From Nocardioides palaemonis (GTDB taxonomy: Bacteria > Actinomycetota > Actinomycetes > Propionibacteriales > Nocardioidaceae), in NCBI RefSeq assembly GCF_018275325.1, contig NZ_JAGVQR010000001.1, positions 1,984,001 through 2,048,000 of the forward strand: a stretch of 64,000 nucleotides of DNA, written 5' to 3'. Below the pieces are notes generated by a model. It saw only the letters and a program-made list of their open reading frames with translations, was not told where the DNA came from and did no database searches. Both the position numbers and the translations under genes were made by a program. Of the stretch, positions 1 through 10,561 are shown one piece after another; position 1 is the stretch's first letter; each line of letters opens with the position of its first letter.

Positions 1-447
1 GCCACGCTCGTGCGCCGCGCGCACCGCGAAGGCGAGCGGGTCCCAGCCGGGGTCGGCGCCGGGCGTGCCGGTGAGGTAGCGCGACCACGGCTCGAGGTCG
101 CTCGGCCAGAAGGTGTCGGCGGTCGGTCGCACCTGGAGGACGACGGCGTTGAGCCCGCGGGCGGCGGCCTGGTCGTACAGAGCGACCAGCTCGTCGCGCT
201 GCTGCTGGGCCGTGAGGCCGGGCTTCGATGGCCAGTCGATGTTGACGACGCTCGCGATCCAGTCGGCGCGCATCTGCCGCTTCGGCGTGGCCGCGGACGG
301 TGCGCAGTCTCCGTGCCCGTGTCCGCCGCCCGGGTGGCGGGCGGCGGTACCAGCAGGGGCGGCGCCCGGAACGGCCAGGCAGAGGCCGGCGGCGAGGACG
401 GTGGCGGTGGTGAGCGAGGATGCTGGCCCGAGCAGGCGCATGGTCAT
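1..447 (-). CDS. Secreted glycoside hydrolase-like 10 (GHL10/DUF187) protein, N-terminal part
   Basis: Only the first ~149 residues are in the window; the gene runs off the left edge. The N-terminus has a basic start, a hydrophobic Ala/Leu stretch (about residues 10-28) and an AAPAG region, a typical secretion signal. After it comes RADWIASVVNIDWPS followed by NAVVLQVRPTADTFWPS, the hallmark opening of the GHL10 (DUF187) TIM-barrel family, which is thought to act on extracellular polysaccharide. Start ATG at 445-447 has a GGGAAGGGA ribosome site; an in-frame ATG two codons later is an alternative. A DasR-like operator lies 27 bases upstream, which fits amino-sugar or polysaccharide control. 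The substrate cannot be told from this part. Confidence 0.8.
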   Translation of the reverse strand, partial: MTMRLLGPASSLTTATVLAAGLCLAVPGAAPAGTAARHPGGGHGHGDCAPSAATPKRQMRADWIASVVNIDWPSKPGLTAQQQRDELVALYDQAAARGLNAVVLQVRPTADTFWPSDLEPWSRYLTGTPGADPGWDPLAFAVRAAHERG

Positions 448-473
448 GGAGGTCCCTTCCCGAGATAGACCTT

Positions 474-485
474 TGGTCTAGTCCA
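474..485. promoter_or_regulatory. DasR-like (dre-type) operator
   Basis: TGGTCTAGTCCA matches the known DasR consensus TGGTCTAGACCA at 11 of 12 positions. It lies 27-38 bases upstream of the glycosidase start and is flanked by A/T on both sides. DasR is the GntR-family repressor that senses N-acetylglucosamine metabolites in actinobacteria, and secreted glycosidases are typical targets. The match is seen; the regulation is inferred. Confidence 0.5.
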
Positions 486-575
486 AACCTCCACCGAACC
501 GCGTCGAGTTGTCAACCCCCGCGCCGTCCCGCCCCTCCGGGTGGGAGTCTTGGCGCGGCTCGGCAGGATCGACCC

Positions 576-1367
576 GTGCCAGAGGGACACACCATCCACC
601 GCCTCGCGCGACGTCACGCGCGCCTCCTCGGTGGGCAGCGAGTCACCGCCGACAGCCCGCAGGGCCGCTTCGAGGACGGTGCGAGGCTGCTCGACGGTCG
701 CGTCCTGGACGCGACGGACGCCTGGGGCAAGCACCTCTTCCACCGCTACGACGACCTCTGGCTGCACGTGCACCTCGGGCTCTACGGCAAGTTCCGTGAC
801 GGCGCACTGCCCGCTCCCCCGCCCCGCGGCGCGCTCCGGCTGCGCCTGCTCGGCGAGGCGTCGTGGCTCGAGCTGCGGGGGCCGACGGCGTGCGAGGTCC
901 TGACCGACGCCGAGCGGAGGGTGGTGCTCGACCGGCTCGGCCCGGACCCGCTGCGGCGCCGTCCCGACGTCGACGCCTTCGTCGACCGCGTACGCCGCAG
1001 CCGGGCTCCGATCGGCCGCATGCTGATGGACCAGGCGGTCATCGCTGGCGTGGGCAACATCTACCGCGCCGAGGTGCTCTTCCGGCAGCGGATCGACCCG
1101 TTCCTGCCCGGCCGGCAGGTCGAGGAGTCCCTGGTGCTCGCGGTGTGGGACGACCTGGTCGGCCTGCTGCGCGCCGGCGTCCGGGCCGGGCGGATCGTCA
1201 CGACCCACCCGGAGGACCGCGAGCGGCCGTCAGGGCGCCCGCGTCGCGTCGACGCCCACTACGTCTACGGCCGCGCCGCCTTGCCGTGTCGGGTCTGCGC
1301 GACGCCGGTGCAGGACGCCCTGGTCGCGGCCCGGCGGCTGTTCTGGTGCCCGGTCTGCCAGGCCTGA
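576..1367 (+). CDS. nei2: Nei2-type DNA glycosylase / AP lyase (Fpg/Nei family)
   Basis: 263 residues. Excises oxidised bases and nicks the abasic site in base-excision repair. After the initiator Met the protein starts PEGHTIHR, giving the catalytic N-terminal Pro2-Glu3 of the family; the GHTIHR form is that of actinobacterial Nei2 rather than Fpg (PELPE). A helix-two-turn-helix region (around IAGVGNIYRAEVLF) and a C-terminal zinc finger (CRVC ... CPVC) are both complete. The GTG start at 576 was chosen because it places Pro directly after Met; a weak -10-like CAGGAT sits 6 bases upstream, so the mRNA may be leaderless. It converges on the UvrA paralog gene. Confidence 0.9.
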   Translation: MPEGHTIHRLARRHARLLGGQRVTADSPQGRFEDGARLLDGRVLDATDAWGKHLFHRYDDLWLHVHLGLYGKFRDGALPAPPPRGALRLRLLGEASWLELRGPTACEVLTDAERRVVLDRLGPDPLRRRPDVDAFVDRVRRSRAPIGRMLMDQAVIAGVGNIYRAEVLFRQRIDPFLPGRQVEESLVLAVWDDLVGLLRAGVRAGRIVTTHPEDRERPSGRPRRVDAHYVYGRAALPCRVCATPVQDALVAARRLFWCPVCQA

Positions 1368-1373
1368 CCGGGC

Positions 1374-3737
<2,364 letters not shown>

Positions 3738-3893
3738 GGCGTGCTGTCTCCCCTGTGTGCTCGCGTCCCGCGCTCCCGTGGCTGCGGGTCATCCTGCCAG
3801 TTCGACGACCGGCGGAGCGTCGGTGTGACCGGCCCCGGTGACCGCCCGTGCGGATGGTGTGTCCCGGCCCGGACGCGTGCGAGTGTCGAGGGC

Positions 3894-4376
3894 ATGACCG
3901 ACCACGACGACCAGCTCGGGACCGTTGCCGAGATCATGCGCAAGACCGACATCGCGGTGCTCACGTACGTGTCGCTCGAGGGGGCGCTCGTGTCGACGCC
4001 GATGGGCACCCAGGACTTCGAGGAGCCGGCCACCACGTGGTTCCTCACCGAGGCCAGCTCGGACAAGGCCCGGGCGATCGAGGCGGACCCGCGGGTCAAC
4101 GTGGCCTACTCCAGCAAGGCGGGCTGGGTCTCGCTGTCCGGCACGGCGCGGGTCAGCCGGGACCGCGACAAGCTGCACGAGCTGTGGGACGCATCGGCCG
4201 GCGCCTTCATGAGCGGCGGTCCGGACGACCCGGACAACGTGCTGCTCGAGATCGACGGCGCGACCGCGGAGTACTGGGAGTCGCCGGGCAAGGTCACCGC
4301 GGTGGTGCAGATGGCCAAGGGCCTGCTGCAGGACTCCCGTCCCGACCTCGGCGACAACGACACCGTCATCCTCTGA
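3894..4376 (+). CDS. Pyridoxamine 5'-phosphate oxidase-like (split-barrel) general stress protein
   Basis: 160 residues with the FMN/F420-binding split-barrel fold: TDIAVLTYVSLEGALVSTPMG, WFLTEASSDKARAIEADPRVNVAYSS-type segments and a C-terminal region ending in EYWESPGKV. This matches the general stress protein 26 / PPOX-like group, small redox proteins that bind flavin or F420. The true substrate is unknown. The next gene (SRPBCC protein) begins 7 bases after the stop, so the two are probably co-transcribed. Confidence 0.8.
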   Translation: MTDHDDQLGTVAEIMRKTDIAVLTYVSLEGALVSTPMGTQDFEEPATTWFLTEASSDKARAIEADPRVNVAYSSKAGWVSLSGTARVSRDRDKLHELWDASAGAFMSGGPDDPDNVLLEIDGATAEYWESPGKVTAVVQMAKGLLQDSRPDLGDNDTVIL

Positions 4377-4383
4377 GGCCCGC

Positions 4384-5187
4384 GTGCTCGTCGACGCGCA
4401 CGGCCCCGCCCACCCCGACGAGGTGTGGCGGCGCTTCACCATCCCGGCCGAGTGGCCGGGCTGGGCGCCGCTGATCCAGGACGTCGACTGCGCCGACGAC
4501 GTGGTGCGCCCCGGCACGACGGGTGTCGTGCACGGGCCCGGTCCGGTGGCGGTGGACCTCGAGGTGACCGACGTCGACCCGGTCCTGCGCTCGTGGACCT
4601 GGCGGGTCTCACGCGCCGGCGTGTCCGTGACCATGGACCACCACGTGCTCCCCGCCCCGGGCGGCGGCAGCCGCGCCCAGCTGCGGGTCCGACCGCCGTC
4701 GACCGCCCTGCTCCAGCCCTACCGGCTCCCCGCGGCCGGGGCCCTGCGCCGCCTCGTCGGCGATCCGGGTGGGCATGCCGGGGGCGCGGCCCCGGAGCCG
4801 GTCCGGACGTTCGACCTCGCGTTCGCCCCGGCGTACGCCCTCGCCGGCCGCGCCTTCGGGATCAGCCCGGCCACCACGACGGTCGAGGTCGGGCCACAGT
4901 GGCTCTACGTCCGCTACGGCCCGTGGCGCCTGGTCACGCCGCGGGCCAACATCGCCTCGGCCGAGCCGAGCGGCGGCTTCTCGTTCGTGAAGACCGCCGG
5001 TCCCCCGCACCTCTCGCTCGCCGACCGGGGCGTCTCGTTCACCACCAACGGCGACGCCGCGCTCTGCCTGACGTTCCACGAGCCGGTTCCGGCCATCGAC
5101 CCGACCGGCGTGATCCGCCACCCCGGCGCCACGATCTCGGTCGCCGATCCGCACGCGCTGGCGGAGGAGCTGGGGTTCGGGATCTGA
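4384..5187 (+). CDS. SRPBCC-superfamily protein of unknown function
   Basis: 267 residues, GTG start. The first ~120 residues look like a START/SRPBCC lipid- or polyketide-binding domain (HPDEVWRRFTIPAEWPGWAPLI, then a strand-rich middle with SWTWRVSRAGVSVTMDHHV). The C-terminal half (from about residue 145) is a separate strand-rich module ending in HALAEELGFGI that resembles proteins of unknown function with a PH-like fold. No catalytic motif is visible. It starts 7 bases after the PPOX-like gene, suggesting an operon. The function cannot be assigned. Confidence 0.65.
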   Translation: MLVDAHGPAHPDEVWRRFTIPAEWPGWAPLIQDVDCADDVVRPGTTGVVHGPGPVAVDLEVTDVDPVLRSWTWRVSRAGVSVTMDHHVLPAPGGGSRAQLRVRPPSTALLQPYRLPAAGALRRLVGDPGGHAGGAAPEPVRTFDLAFAPAYALAGRAFGISPATTTVEVGPQWLYVRYGPWRLVTPRANIASAEPSGGFSFVKTAGPPHLSLADRGVSFTTNGDAALCLTFHEPVPAIDPTGVIRHPGATISVADPHALAEELGFGI

Positions 5188-5248
5188 GGCGGTCGTGGCC
5201 GGTCTTCTGGGGTAGGCCGCAGCACGAGCCGTTGTCGGTGGCGGCACC

Positions 5249-5269
5249 TACAATCGAACACATGCCCGA
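5249..5269 (+). promoter_or_regulatory. -10 box TACAAT overlapped by a LexA/SOS-like box
   Basis: TACAAT (5249-5254) is 7 bases before the ATG at 5262, predicting a leaderless mRNA. TCGAAC-N4-GCCCGA (5254-5269) matches the actinobacterial LexA box TCGAAC-N4-GTTCGA at 10 of 12 defined bases and covers the predicted transcription start and the start codon. LexA sites near 13E12-family genes are known in mycobacteria. Binding itself is inferred. Confidence 0.5.
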
Positions 5270-6680
5270 CACCCTCCTCGACCTCGACCCGCACGGCCTG
5301 CTGGCCGCGGCGGCGGACGCGGTCCGGGAGCGGCGTCTCGCGGAGGTGCGTGATCTCGAGCTGCTCGCTCAGTGGGCGGCGGTGCACTCGACGGACCCGA
5401 CCGAGGGACCCGACGGTGCTCGTGCCCGTCGGGTCGGCAACGTGCTCGTCGAGCTCGGCGGCGACGGCACGCCGCGCGTCCAGGACTTCTGCCTGGGCCA
5501 GATCGCGCTCGCGCGGGGCACCGGCGTCACTGCCACGACCAATGCGCTGGCCGACGTGCTCGACCTCCAGCACCGGCTGCCCCTGACCTGGGCCGCCGTG
5601 CGCAGCGGCGAGGCCGAGGTGTTCGTGGCGCGCCGGGTCGCGCGCCTCTCCCGGCACCTCCCGGCCGACCGGGTCGGCGTCGTCGACTCCGCGGTGGCGC
5701 GGACCATCGCCCACGAGGCCGGCGGGCGCGTCCTCGCGGTGGCCGAGGCCAAGATCATCGAGGCCGACCCAGCGCTCCACGACGAGCGCGCGGAGGCCGA
5801 GCGTGCCCGGCGCTACGTCGGCTACGGCCGCACCGACGAGCACGGTCTGCGCACGGTCATCGCCCGCATCGAGGCGGGCGACGCGGCTTGGATCAAGGCG
5901 ACCCTCGAGCGCGTGGTGGAGATCCTCTCCCCCACCCACCCCGACACCTGCGCCGACGAGCTGCGCGCGATCGCCTTCGGCTACCTCGCCCGCCCCGCCG
6001 AGCTGCTCCAGCTGCTGCTCGAGCACGCCGACCCGACGCTCGACGTCGACCTCGGGTCCGAGGGCGCTCCCAGCCGTGCGACCGCGTTCCCCGAGGACCT
6101 GCTCGACGCCCTGCGCGAGGCGGACCTGTCGGTGCTGCGCCCGAAGGCCGTCCTGCACGTCCATTTGCACGAGGCCGCTCTCACCGGAGCCGCCGCCGTC
6201 GCCCGGGTCGAGGGTCTCGGTCCCGTCCCGCTGTCCGCATTGTGCCGGCTGCTCGGCCGCACCGGCCTCGTGGTGCGGCCAGTCCGGGACCTGTCCTCCC
6301 GCGTGCGCTCCACTGCGTACGAGCACCCGGAGTCGCTGAAGGAGCAGACCTACCTCCGCACGGTCGGCGACTACTGGCCCTACGCCACCTCGATGAGCCG
6401 CGACGTCGACTACGACCACCCCACGCCCTACGACGACACCGGGCCCCCCGGCCGGCACCAGACCGGCTCGCACAACTCCGGCCCGCTCGGTCGGCGACAC
6501 CACCGGTGGAAGACCCACGCGGGCTACCGGTCACGTCAGTGCGGCGACGGTCGCTACGTCTGGACCACACCCGACGGCCTGGCGTTCCTCGTCGACCACC
6601 TCGGCACCCACGCGATCCACCCCGACCGGGCGGAGGCGATCATCGACGCGCCTCCCGGCGTGGACATCTACTTCGCCTGA
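5262..6680 (+). CDS. DUF222 (13E12-repeat) HNH endonuclease-like protein
   Basis: 472 residues. The N-terminal two thirds is the DUF222/13E12 domain (LLAAAADAVRERRLAEVRDLELLAQWAAVH ... LPLTWAAVRSGEAEV). The last ~90 residues keep the elements of an HNH nuclease: a YDH segment, an SHNSG segment and RRHHRWKTHAGY, followed by the usual WTTPDGL tail. The family is multi-copy in actinobacteria, and its cellular role is not established; a DNA-cutting or repair-linked function is likely. The ATG at 5262 is set by a leaderless -10 box. Confidence 0.85.
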   Translation: MPDTLLDLDPHGLLAAAADAVRERRLAEVRDLELLAQWAAVHSTDPTEGPDGARARRVGNVLVELGGDGTPRVQDFCLGQIALARGTGVTATTNALADVLDLQHRLPLTWAAVRSGEAEVFVARRVARLSRHLPADRVGVVDSAVARTIAHEAGGRVLAVAEAKIIEADPALHDERAEAERARRYVGYGRTDEHGLRTVIARIEAGDAAWIKATLERVVEILSPTHPDTCADELRAIAFGYLARPAELLQLLLEHADPTLDVDLGSEGAPSRATAFPEDLLDALREADLSVLRPKAVLHVHLHEAALTGAAAVARVEGLGPVPLSALCRLLGRTGLVVRPVRDLSSRVRSTAYEHPESLKEQTYLRTVGDYWPYATSMSRDVDYDHPTPYDDTGPPGRHQTGSHNSGPLGRRHHRWKTHAGYRSRQCGDGRYVWTTPDGLAFLVDHLGTHAIHPDRAEAIIDAPPGVDIYFA

Positions 6681-6765
6681 ACGCCCGCCGGAAAGCGGCT
6701 TGTGCGGACGTCGAGGACCTCGCGGAGCGTCATGGCCGCTGGCTGCGCCCGCGACAGTCGTCCAT

Positions 6766-6811
6766 GACGTCATGAGAATCGCCGGTTCGAACCGCGAGAG
6801 CTCATGACGTC
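6766..6811. repeat. 46-bp two-tier palindrome
   Basis: Perfect 11-base outer arms (GACGTCATGAG / CTCATGACGTC) enclose a perfect 12-base inner palindrome CGGTTCGAACCG (6783-6794), separated by unmatched 6-base segments on each side. It lies between the DUF222 gene and the 126-residue unknown gene, 44 bases before the latter's -10 box. It could be a terminator-like hairpin, a cruciform or a dimeric operator; there is no T-tract. Confidence 0.7.
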
Positions 6812-6854
6812 CTGACAGTGGCCGGAGCAGACGCGCGGGTCGCGATCTCGTCAG

Positions 6855-6860
6855 TAGCCT
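6855..6860 (+). promoter_or_regulatory. -10 box TAGCCT
   Basis: TAGCCT ends 6 bases before the ATG at 6867, the spacing expected of a leaderless transcript. Confidence 0.45.
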
Positions 6861-6866
6861 CCCGGC

Positions 6867-7247
6867 ATGTCCTTCGACGTCTTCTTCCAGCGGTTCCGCG
6901 ACGGTGACGCCGCCCCGGGAGGGGGTGCGGCCATGCGGTCGGTCCTCGCTGCCCACGTCGCTCGCGACGAACCGGACAGCTCCTTCGCGCACGTCGTCGT
7001 TGGTGACGGTGCTGCTGATGTCTACCTCTCCGATGACAGCATGCTGGCCAACAACATCACTGGCGAGCAGTCTTGGGACCTGCTCGTCGAGGGAGCGAAG
7101 GCCGCTGGGTGGGCGATCATGCCGGTCGGCTGTCCGGTGCTGATCACAGACGAGTCTGGTCGCGCGCACCTGCCCGACGGGCTCGGCAAGGACGCGGTGC
7201 ACGTCTCTACCGGAAAGGACGTCGTGCGCGCGATCATCGGGTCTTGA
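6867..7247 (+). CDS. Hypothetical protein, 126 residues
   Basis: Small cytoplasmic protein beginning MSFDVFFQRFRDGDA, with alternating strands and helices and no signal or membrane segment. Short proteins opening MSFDVF(F/L)Q occur as unknowns in actinobacteria; no function is assigned. Codon use is less GC-biased in the third position (GTT, GGT, GCT, GAT common) than in neighbours, which suggests recent acquisition. The leaderless -10 box supports the start. Confidence 0.6.
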   Translation: MSFDVFFQRFRDGDAAPGGGAAMRSVLAAHVARDEPDSSFAHVVVGDGAADVYLSDDSMLANNITGEQSWDLLVEGAKAAGWAIMPVGCPVLITDESGRAHLPDGLGKDAVHVSTGKDVVRAIIGS

Positions 7248-7386
7248 TGGCGCGTCGGCGTCTCGGCGGATCCGGTCGAGCTGATCGTGGCGAGAGCGTC
7301 GTTGCTTCCGAACCCTTCGGGTGTCTGCAGACCTCACGGCAGTCACGTGGTGCGAGACTCCGCCTACACCACAGAACGGGGGCCGC

Positions 7387-7794
7387 ATGAGTCATCAGGA
7401 GCCGAGCGGGCAGGACGAGCCACCTCGCCATTCGCGTGCTTGGCGTCTGCTCCTGAATCGACGTGGTGCAGCTGCAGCAGCCCTCTTGGTGGTGGGTCTG
7501 GCGATCGGCTACATCGCAGGGCAGCAGCGCCCTGCCATGCACGAGGCGGAGGTCCGGTGTCTGTCGGCCATCGACACCATCTCGTGCACCGACGACCCCG
7601 ACCCGGGTCACGGCGAGTTCTGGGTCCCGCGCGACGTCGCCTGGATCGATTCCACGGGAGGCTTCCACATGGGCGGGCGTCCCGAGTGCCTCCCTCCCAC
7701 CGGCCGCGGGACCGAGGGGCCGATCGCGATCACCTGGGTCACGGTCGAGGCATCGGGGAGATCATGGAAGCAGGCTGTCGGCGTCGAGTGCTGA
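7387..7794 (+). CDS. Hypothetical single-pass membrane protein, 135 residues
   Basis: A ~27-residue polar N-terminus is followed by one transmembrane helix (GAAAAALLVVGLAIGYIAG, about residues 27-45) and an outer domain with three cysteines, CLSAIDTISC and PECLPP, that could form disulfides. The ATG at 7387 was chosen over an upstream start at 7321 because it has a GGGGG ribosome site and gives a standard N-in anchor. Third-position GC is lower than in surrounding genes. No family was recognised. Confidence 0.6.
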   Translation: MSHQEPSGQDEPPRHSRAWRLLLNRRGAAAAALLVVGLAIGYIAGQQRPAMHEAEVRCLSAIDTISCTDDPDPGHGEFWVPRDVAWIDSTGGFHMGGRPECLPPTGRGTEGPIAITWVTVEASGRSWKQAVGVEC

Positions 7795-7857
7795 CGGCCG
7801 CCAACTGACGCACGCCCACCGCCGCAGCCACGACACACACGACCGTGCCGACCGGCC

Positions 7858-7863
7858 TAGGGT
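7858..7863 (+). promoter_or_regulatory. -10 box TAGGGT
   Basis: TAGGGT ends 7 bases before the ATG at 7871; predicted leaderless promoter. Confidence 0.45.
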
Positions 7864-7870
7864 GGCCGCC

Positions 7871-8506
7871 ATGGGAATCGTGCACCGCGGAGCGTCCATC
7901 ACGCCGACCAAGCAGGAGCTCGTCGAGGCGTGGCTCCCGAGCCGACCGTGGGCGGGCGGGCGACTGATCGCGGAGAAGGTCGCGGAGTACCGACTCGACG
8001 ACCCGGCCGGCGAGGTCGGCGTCGAGACCATCGTGTGGCGCACCGACGACGGTGTGCTGCTCCAGGTGCCGCTGACCTACCGGTCCGCCCCGCTGCCCGA
8101 CGCCGCGGAGCACCTGGTCACCACCATGGAGCACTCGGTCCTCGGCACGCGGTGGGTCTACGACGGCTGCGGCGACCCGGTCTGGGCCGACACCCTCGTC
8201 CGGACGGTCCTCACCGGCGGGCGCCAGACGCCGATGTTCTTCGAGAAGGACGGCGAGCGCGTCGACATCCCGTCTCGGATGGAGGTGCGCGGCAGCGGCG
8301 ACGCCGCCGACACCCCGCAGATCGACCGGATCGAGGCGCTGCGCGACGAGGGAGCGACGACCGTCGTCGACGCTGGCGGGCACCACGTCGTCCTCGCCCG
8401 CGTCCTCGGCACGCCGCTGGGCGAGGGCCCGCACCTGGCCGGCGCCATCGGCGACGATCCCGAGCCGCACGTGCTCGCCGTGCTGCGCGTGGGCTGGCCC
8501 GCCTAG
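7871..8506 (+). CDS. Maltokinase N-terminal cap-like domain protein (CG0192-like)
   Basis: 211 residues. It resembles the stand-alone form of the N-terminal cap domain of maltokinase: WLPSRPWAG near the start, a WRTDDGVLLQVPLTYRSAPL strand region, then TMEHSVLGTRWVYDGCGDPVWADTLVRTVLTGG. No kinase core is attached, so catalytic activity is not expected. In actinobacteria such proteins are annotated next to or instead of trehalose/maltose kinases, with unknown role. The start is supported by the TAGGGT -10 box. Confidence 0.7.
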   Translation: MGIVHRGASITPTKQELVEAWLPSRPWAGGRLIAEKVAEYRLDDPAGEVGVETIVWRTDDGVLLQVPLTYRSAPLPDAAEHLVTTMEHSVLGTRWVYDGCGDPVWADTLVRTVLTGGRQTPMFFEKDGERVDIPSRMEVRGSGDAADTPQIDRIEALRDEGATTVVDAGGHHVVLARVLGTPLGEGPHLAGAIGDDPEPHVLAVLRVGWPA

Positions 8507-8618
8507 CGACCGATCCGGCTCCGCCTGCGGCGGCGTGGCGCCGTGACGGCACCGGCGGCCTGCTGACAGTGTGCGTCCCCGGAGCGGACGATGGTCCGCG
8601 AGGCACCGGGGGGTCCGC

Positions 8619-9569
8619 TTGTCCGACACCGTCATCGAGACGCGCGCGCTGCGCAAGGAGTTCCGGTCGCGCCGCGGCCAGCTCCGCGTGGCCGTCGCCG
8701 GGCTGGACCTCTCGGTCCCCGAGGGCGGGGTGCACGGCTTCCTCGGCCCCAACGGGTCCGGCAAGACGACGACCATCCGGATGCTCCTCGGCCTCGCCGC
8801 CGCCACGTCGGGCTCCATGCGCCTCTTCGGCACCGAGGTCCCCCACCAGCTCCCGGCGGTGATCGACAGGGTCGGCGCCGTCGTCGAGATGCCGAAGTTC
8901 CTGCCCAACTTCACCGGCCGGCAGAACCTCGAGCTGCTGGCCCGCACCCGCAGCATCGCCCCGGCGCGGATCGACGCGGCGGTCGAGACCGTCGGTCTGA
9001 CCGGGCGCGACGGCGACCGCTACAAGTCGTACTCGCTCGGCATGAAGCAGCGGCTCGCGATCGCGGCAACCCTGCTCAAGGACCCCCGTCTGCTGATCCT
9101 GGACGAGCCGACCAACGGCCTCGACCCCTCTGGCATCCGTGAGATCCGCGAGACCATCACGGCGCTCGGCGAGCAGGGCGTGACGGTGCTGCTGAGCTCG
9201 CACATCCTCGCCGAGGTGCAGCAGGTGTGCGACGGCGTGACGATCATCGGCAACGGCCGGATGCTCGCCAGCGGCCGCGTCGACGACCTGCTCGGCGGCA
9301 GCGCCGGACACCGCGTCGTGGTCGCCGACCCGGAGCGCGCCGCGACCGTGCTCGAGCGCGCCGGCCTCAGCCCCACCCGCGAGGGCGACGCCCTGCGCGT
9401 CGAGACCGACCGGGCGCCCGAGGAGATCACCCGCGTCCTCGCCGCCGAGGAGATCTGGGTACGCGAGCTGGGCCCGCTGCGGGCCGACCTCGAGACCGTG
9501 TTCCTCCAGCTGACCGAGGGCGAGGCCCTCGGCCAGGCGGCCGCCGCAGAGGCCGGTGACGACGCATGA
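8619..9569 (+). CDS. ABC transporter ATP-binding subunit
   Basis: 316 residues from the TTG start at 8619, chosen because the conserved domain begins directly after it (DTVIETRALRKEF); a GTG at 8571 would add 16 residues. Walker A is GPNGSGKTT, signature is YSLGMKQRLAIA, Walker B is LLILDEPTNGLD, and the H-loop is SSHIL. The long C-terminal extension is typical of the drug/lipid exporter group (CcmA/DrrA-like). Its stop overlaps the permease start by 4 bases (ATGA), so the two form a two-gene exporter. The substrate is unknown. Confidence 0.88.
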   Translation: MSDTVIETRALRKEFRSRRGQLRVAVAGLDLSVPEGGVHGFLGPNGSGKTTTIRMLLGLAAATSGSMRLFGTEVPHQLPAVIDRVGAVVEMPKFLPNFTGRQNLELLARTRSIAPARIDAAVETVGLTGRDGDRYKSYSLGMKQRLAIAATLLKDPRLLILDEPTNGLDPSGIREIRETITALGEQGVTVLLSSHILAEVQQVCDGVTIIGNGRMLASGRVDDLLGGSAGHRVVVADPERAATVLERAGLSPTREGDALRVETDRAPEEITRVLAAEEIWVRELGPLRADLETVFLQLTEGEALGQAAAAEAGDDA

Positions 9570-10561
9570 TCGCGCTGGTCCGCACCGAGATCACCCGGCT
9601 GCGCTGGCGGCGCGCCGTCCTCGTGCTGCTCGCGGCCGCCGTCGTCGTGCCGCTCCTCATCGCCGCCGGCACGGCGTGGTCGACCCGGCCCTACTCCGAC
9701 GCCGAGGTCGCGCAGGCCACCGAGCTGGCCCGGTCGCAGCCGGGCTTCGACCGCGAGGTCCGCCGCTGCGAGAAGCACCCGCGCCGCACCGGCGTTGCCG
9801 ACGCCGCGGACTGCGAGGCCCAGATCACGGAGTGGTGGAGCGGCCTCTACCGCAAGCCGCTCGACCTGCGCGACCAGCTCCGCGAGTCCAGCATCGGCGC
9901 CGCGAGCGTCCTGCTCGCGCTCGTGGTGCTGATGGGCACCACGTTCGCCGGCGCCGACTGGGCGTCGGGCTCGATGAGCAACCAGCTCCTCTTCGAGCCC
10001 CGCCGGCTGCGGGTCTGGCTGGCCAAGGGCACTGCCGTGGGCCTGGTCGCCACCCTCCTCTCGGCGGTCGTGATGACGCTCTACTGGCTGGTCCTCGCCG
10101 GCGTGGCGGCGTCCCGCGACATCGCTCCACCACCCGGTGTGACCGGCGAGATCGCCTGGCAGGTCGCGCGCTCCACCTTCCTGGCCGCGGTCGGTGCCGG
10201 CGCGGGCTACGCCCTCACCATGCTCTCGCGCAGCACCGTGTTCACGCTCGGCGTGGTCTTCGCGGTCTCCGCCGCCGGCACCGGCCTCGTGGCCGCGCTG
10301 CCGCTCGGCGACGAGAAGGAGCGCTGGTTCCCGCCGACCAACCTCCTGGCGGTCCTCCAGGGCCGTGCCACCTACTACCGGCCGCCGCCGGCGGAGTGCT
10401 CGCTCCCCGGGGCCGACCCTGCCGCGTGGGACGCCGCGATGCGCCAGATGTGCAACGGGACCGGCTTCGTGACCCTGTGGCAGGGGCTGGCGTACGTCCT
10501 GGTGCCGGTGGTGCTCGTCGTGGTGCTCAGCGTCTGGTCGTTCCGGCGCCGCGACGTCTAG
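9566..10561 (+). CDS. ABC transporter permease (ABC-2-like)
   Basis: 331 residues. Hydrophobic helices lie at about residues 17-38, 110-132, 155-180, 200-220, 224-245 and 305-325, with a large loop after the first helix containing two cysteines. This is the ABC-2/bacitracin-type permease layout. The start overlaps the ATPase stop, indicating translational coupling. The stop codon overlaps the stop of the convergent winged-helix gene by 4 bases. Confidence 0.85.
   Translation: MIALVRTEITRLRWRRAVLVLLAAAVVVPLLIAAGTAWSTRPYSDAEVAQATELARSQPGFDREVRRCEKHPRRTGVADAADCEAQITEWWSGLYRKPLDLRDQLRESSIGAASVLLALVVLMGTTFAGADWASGSMSNQLLFEPRRLRVWLAKGTAVGLVATLLSAVVMTLYWLVLAGVAASRDIAPPPGVTGEIAWQVARSTFLAAVGAGAGYALTMLSRSTVFTLGVVFAVSAAGTGLVAALPLGDEKERWFPPTNLLAVLQGRATYYRPPPAECSLPGADPAAWDAAMRQMCNGTGFVTLWQGLAYVLVPVVLVVVLSVWSFRRRDV

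Noticed and set aside
6783..6794. GGTTCGAACC resembling a tRNA T-loop, possible tRNA or attachment-site remnant
   Set aside because: It is the centre of a symmetric palindrome; there is no acceptor stem, anticodon arm or CCA-adjacent pairing, and no integrase nearby.
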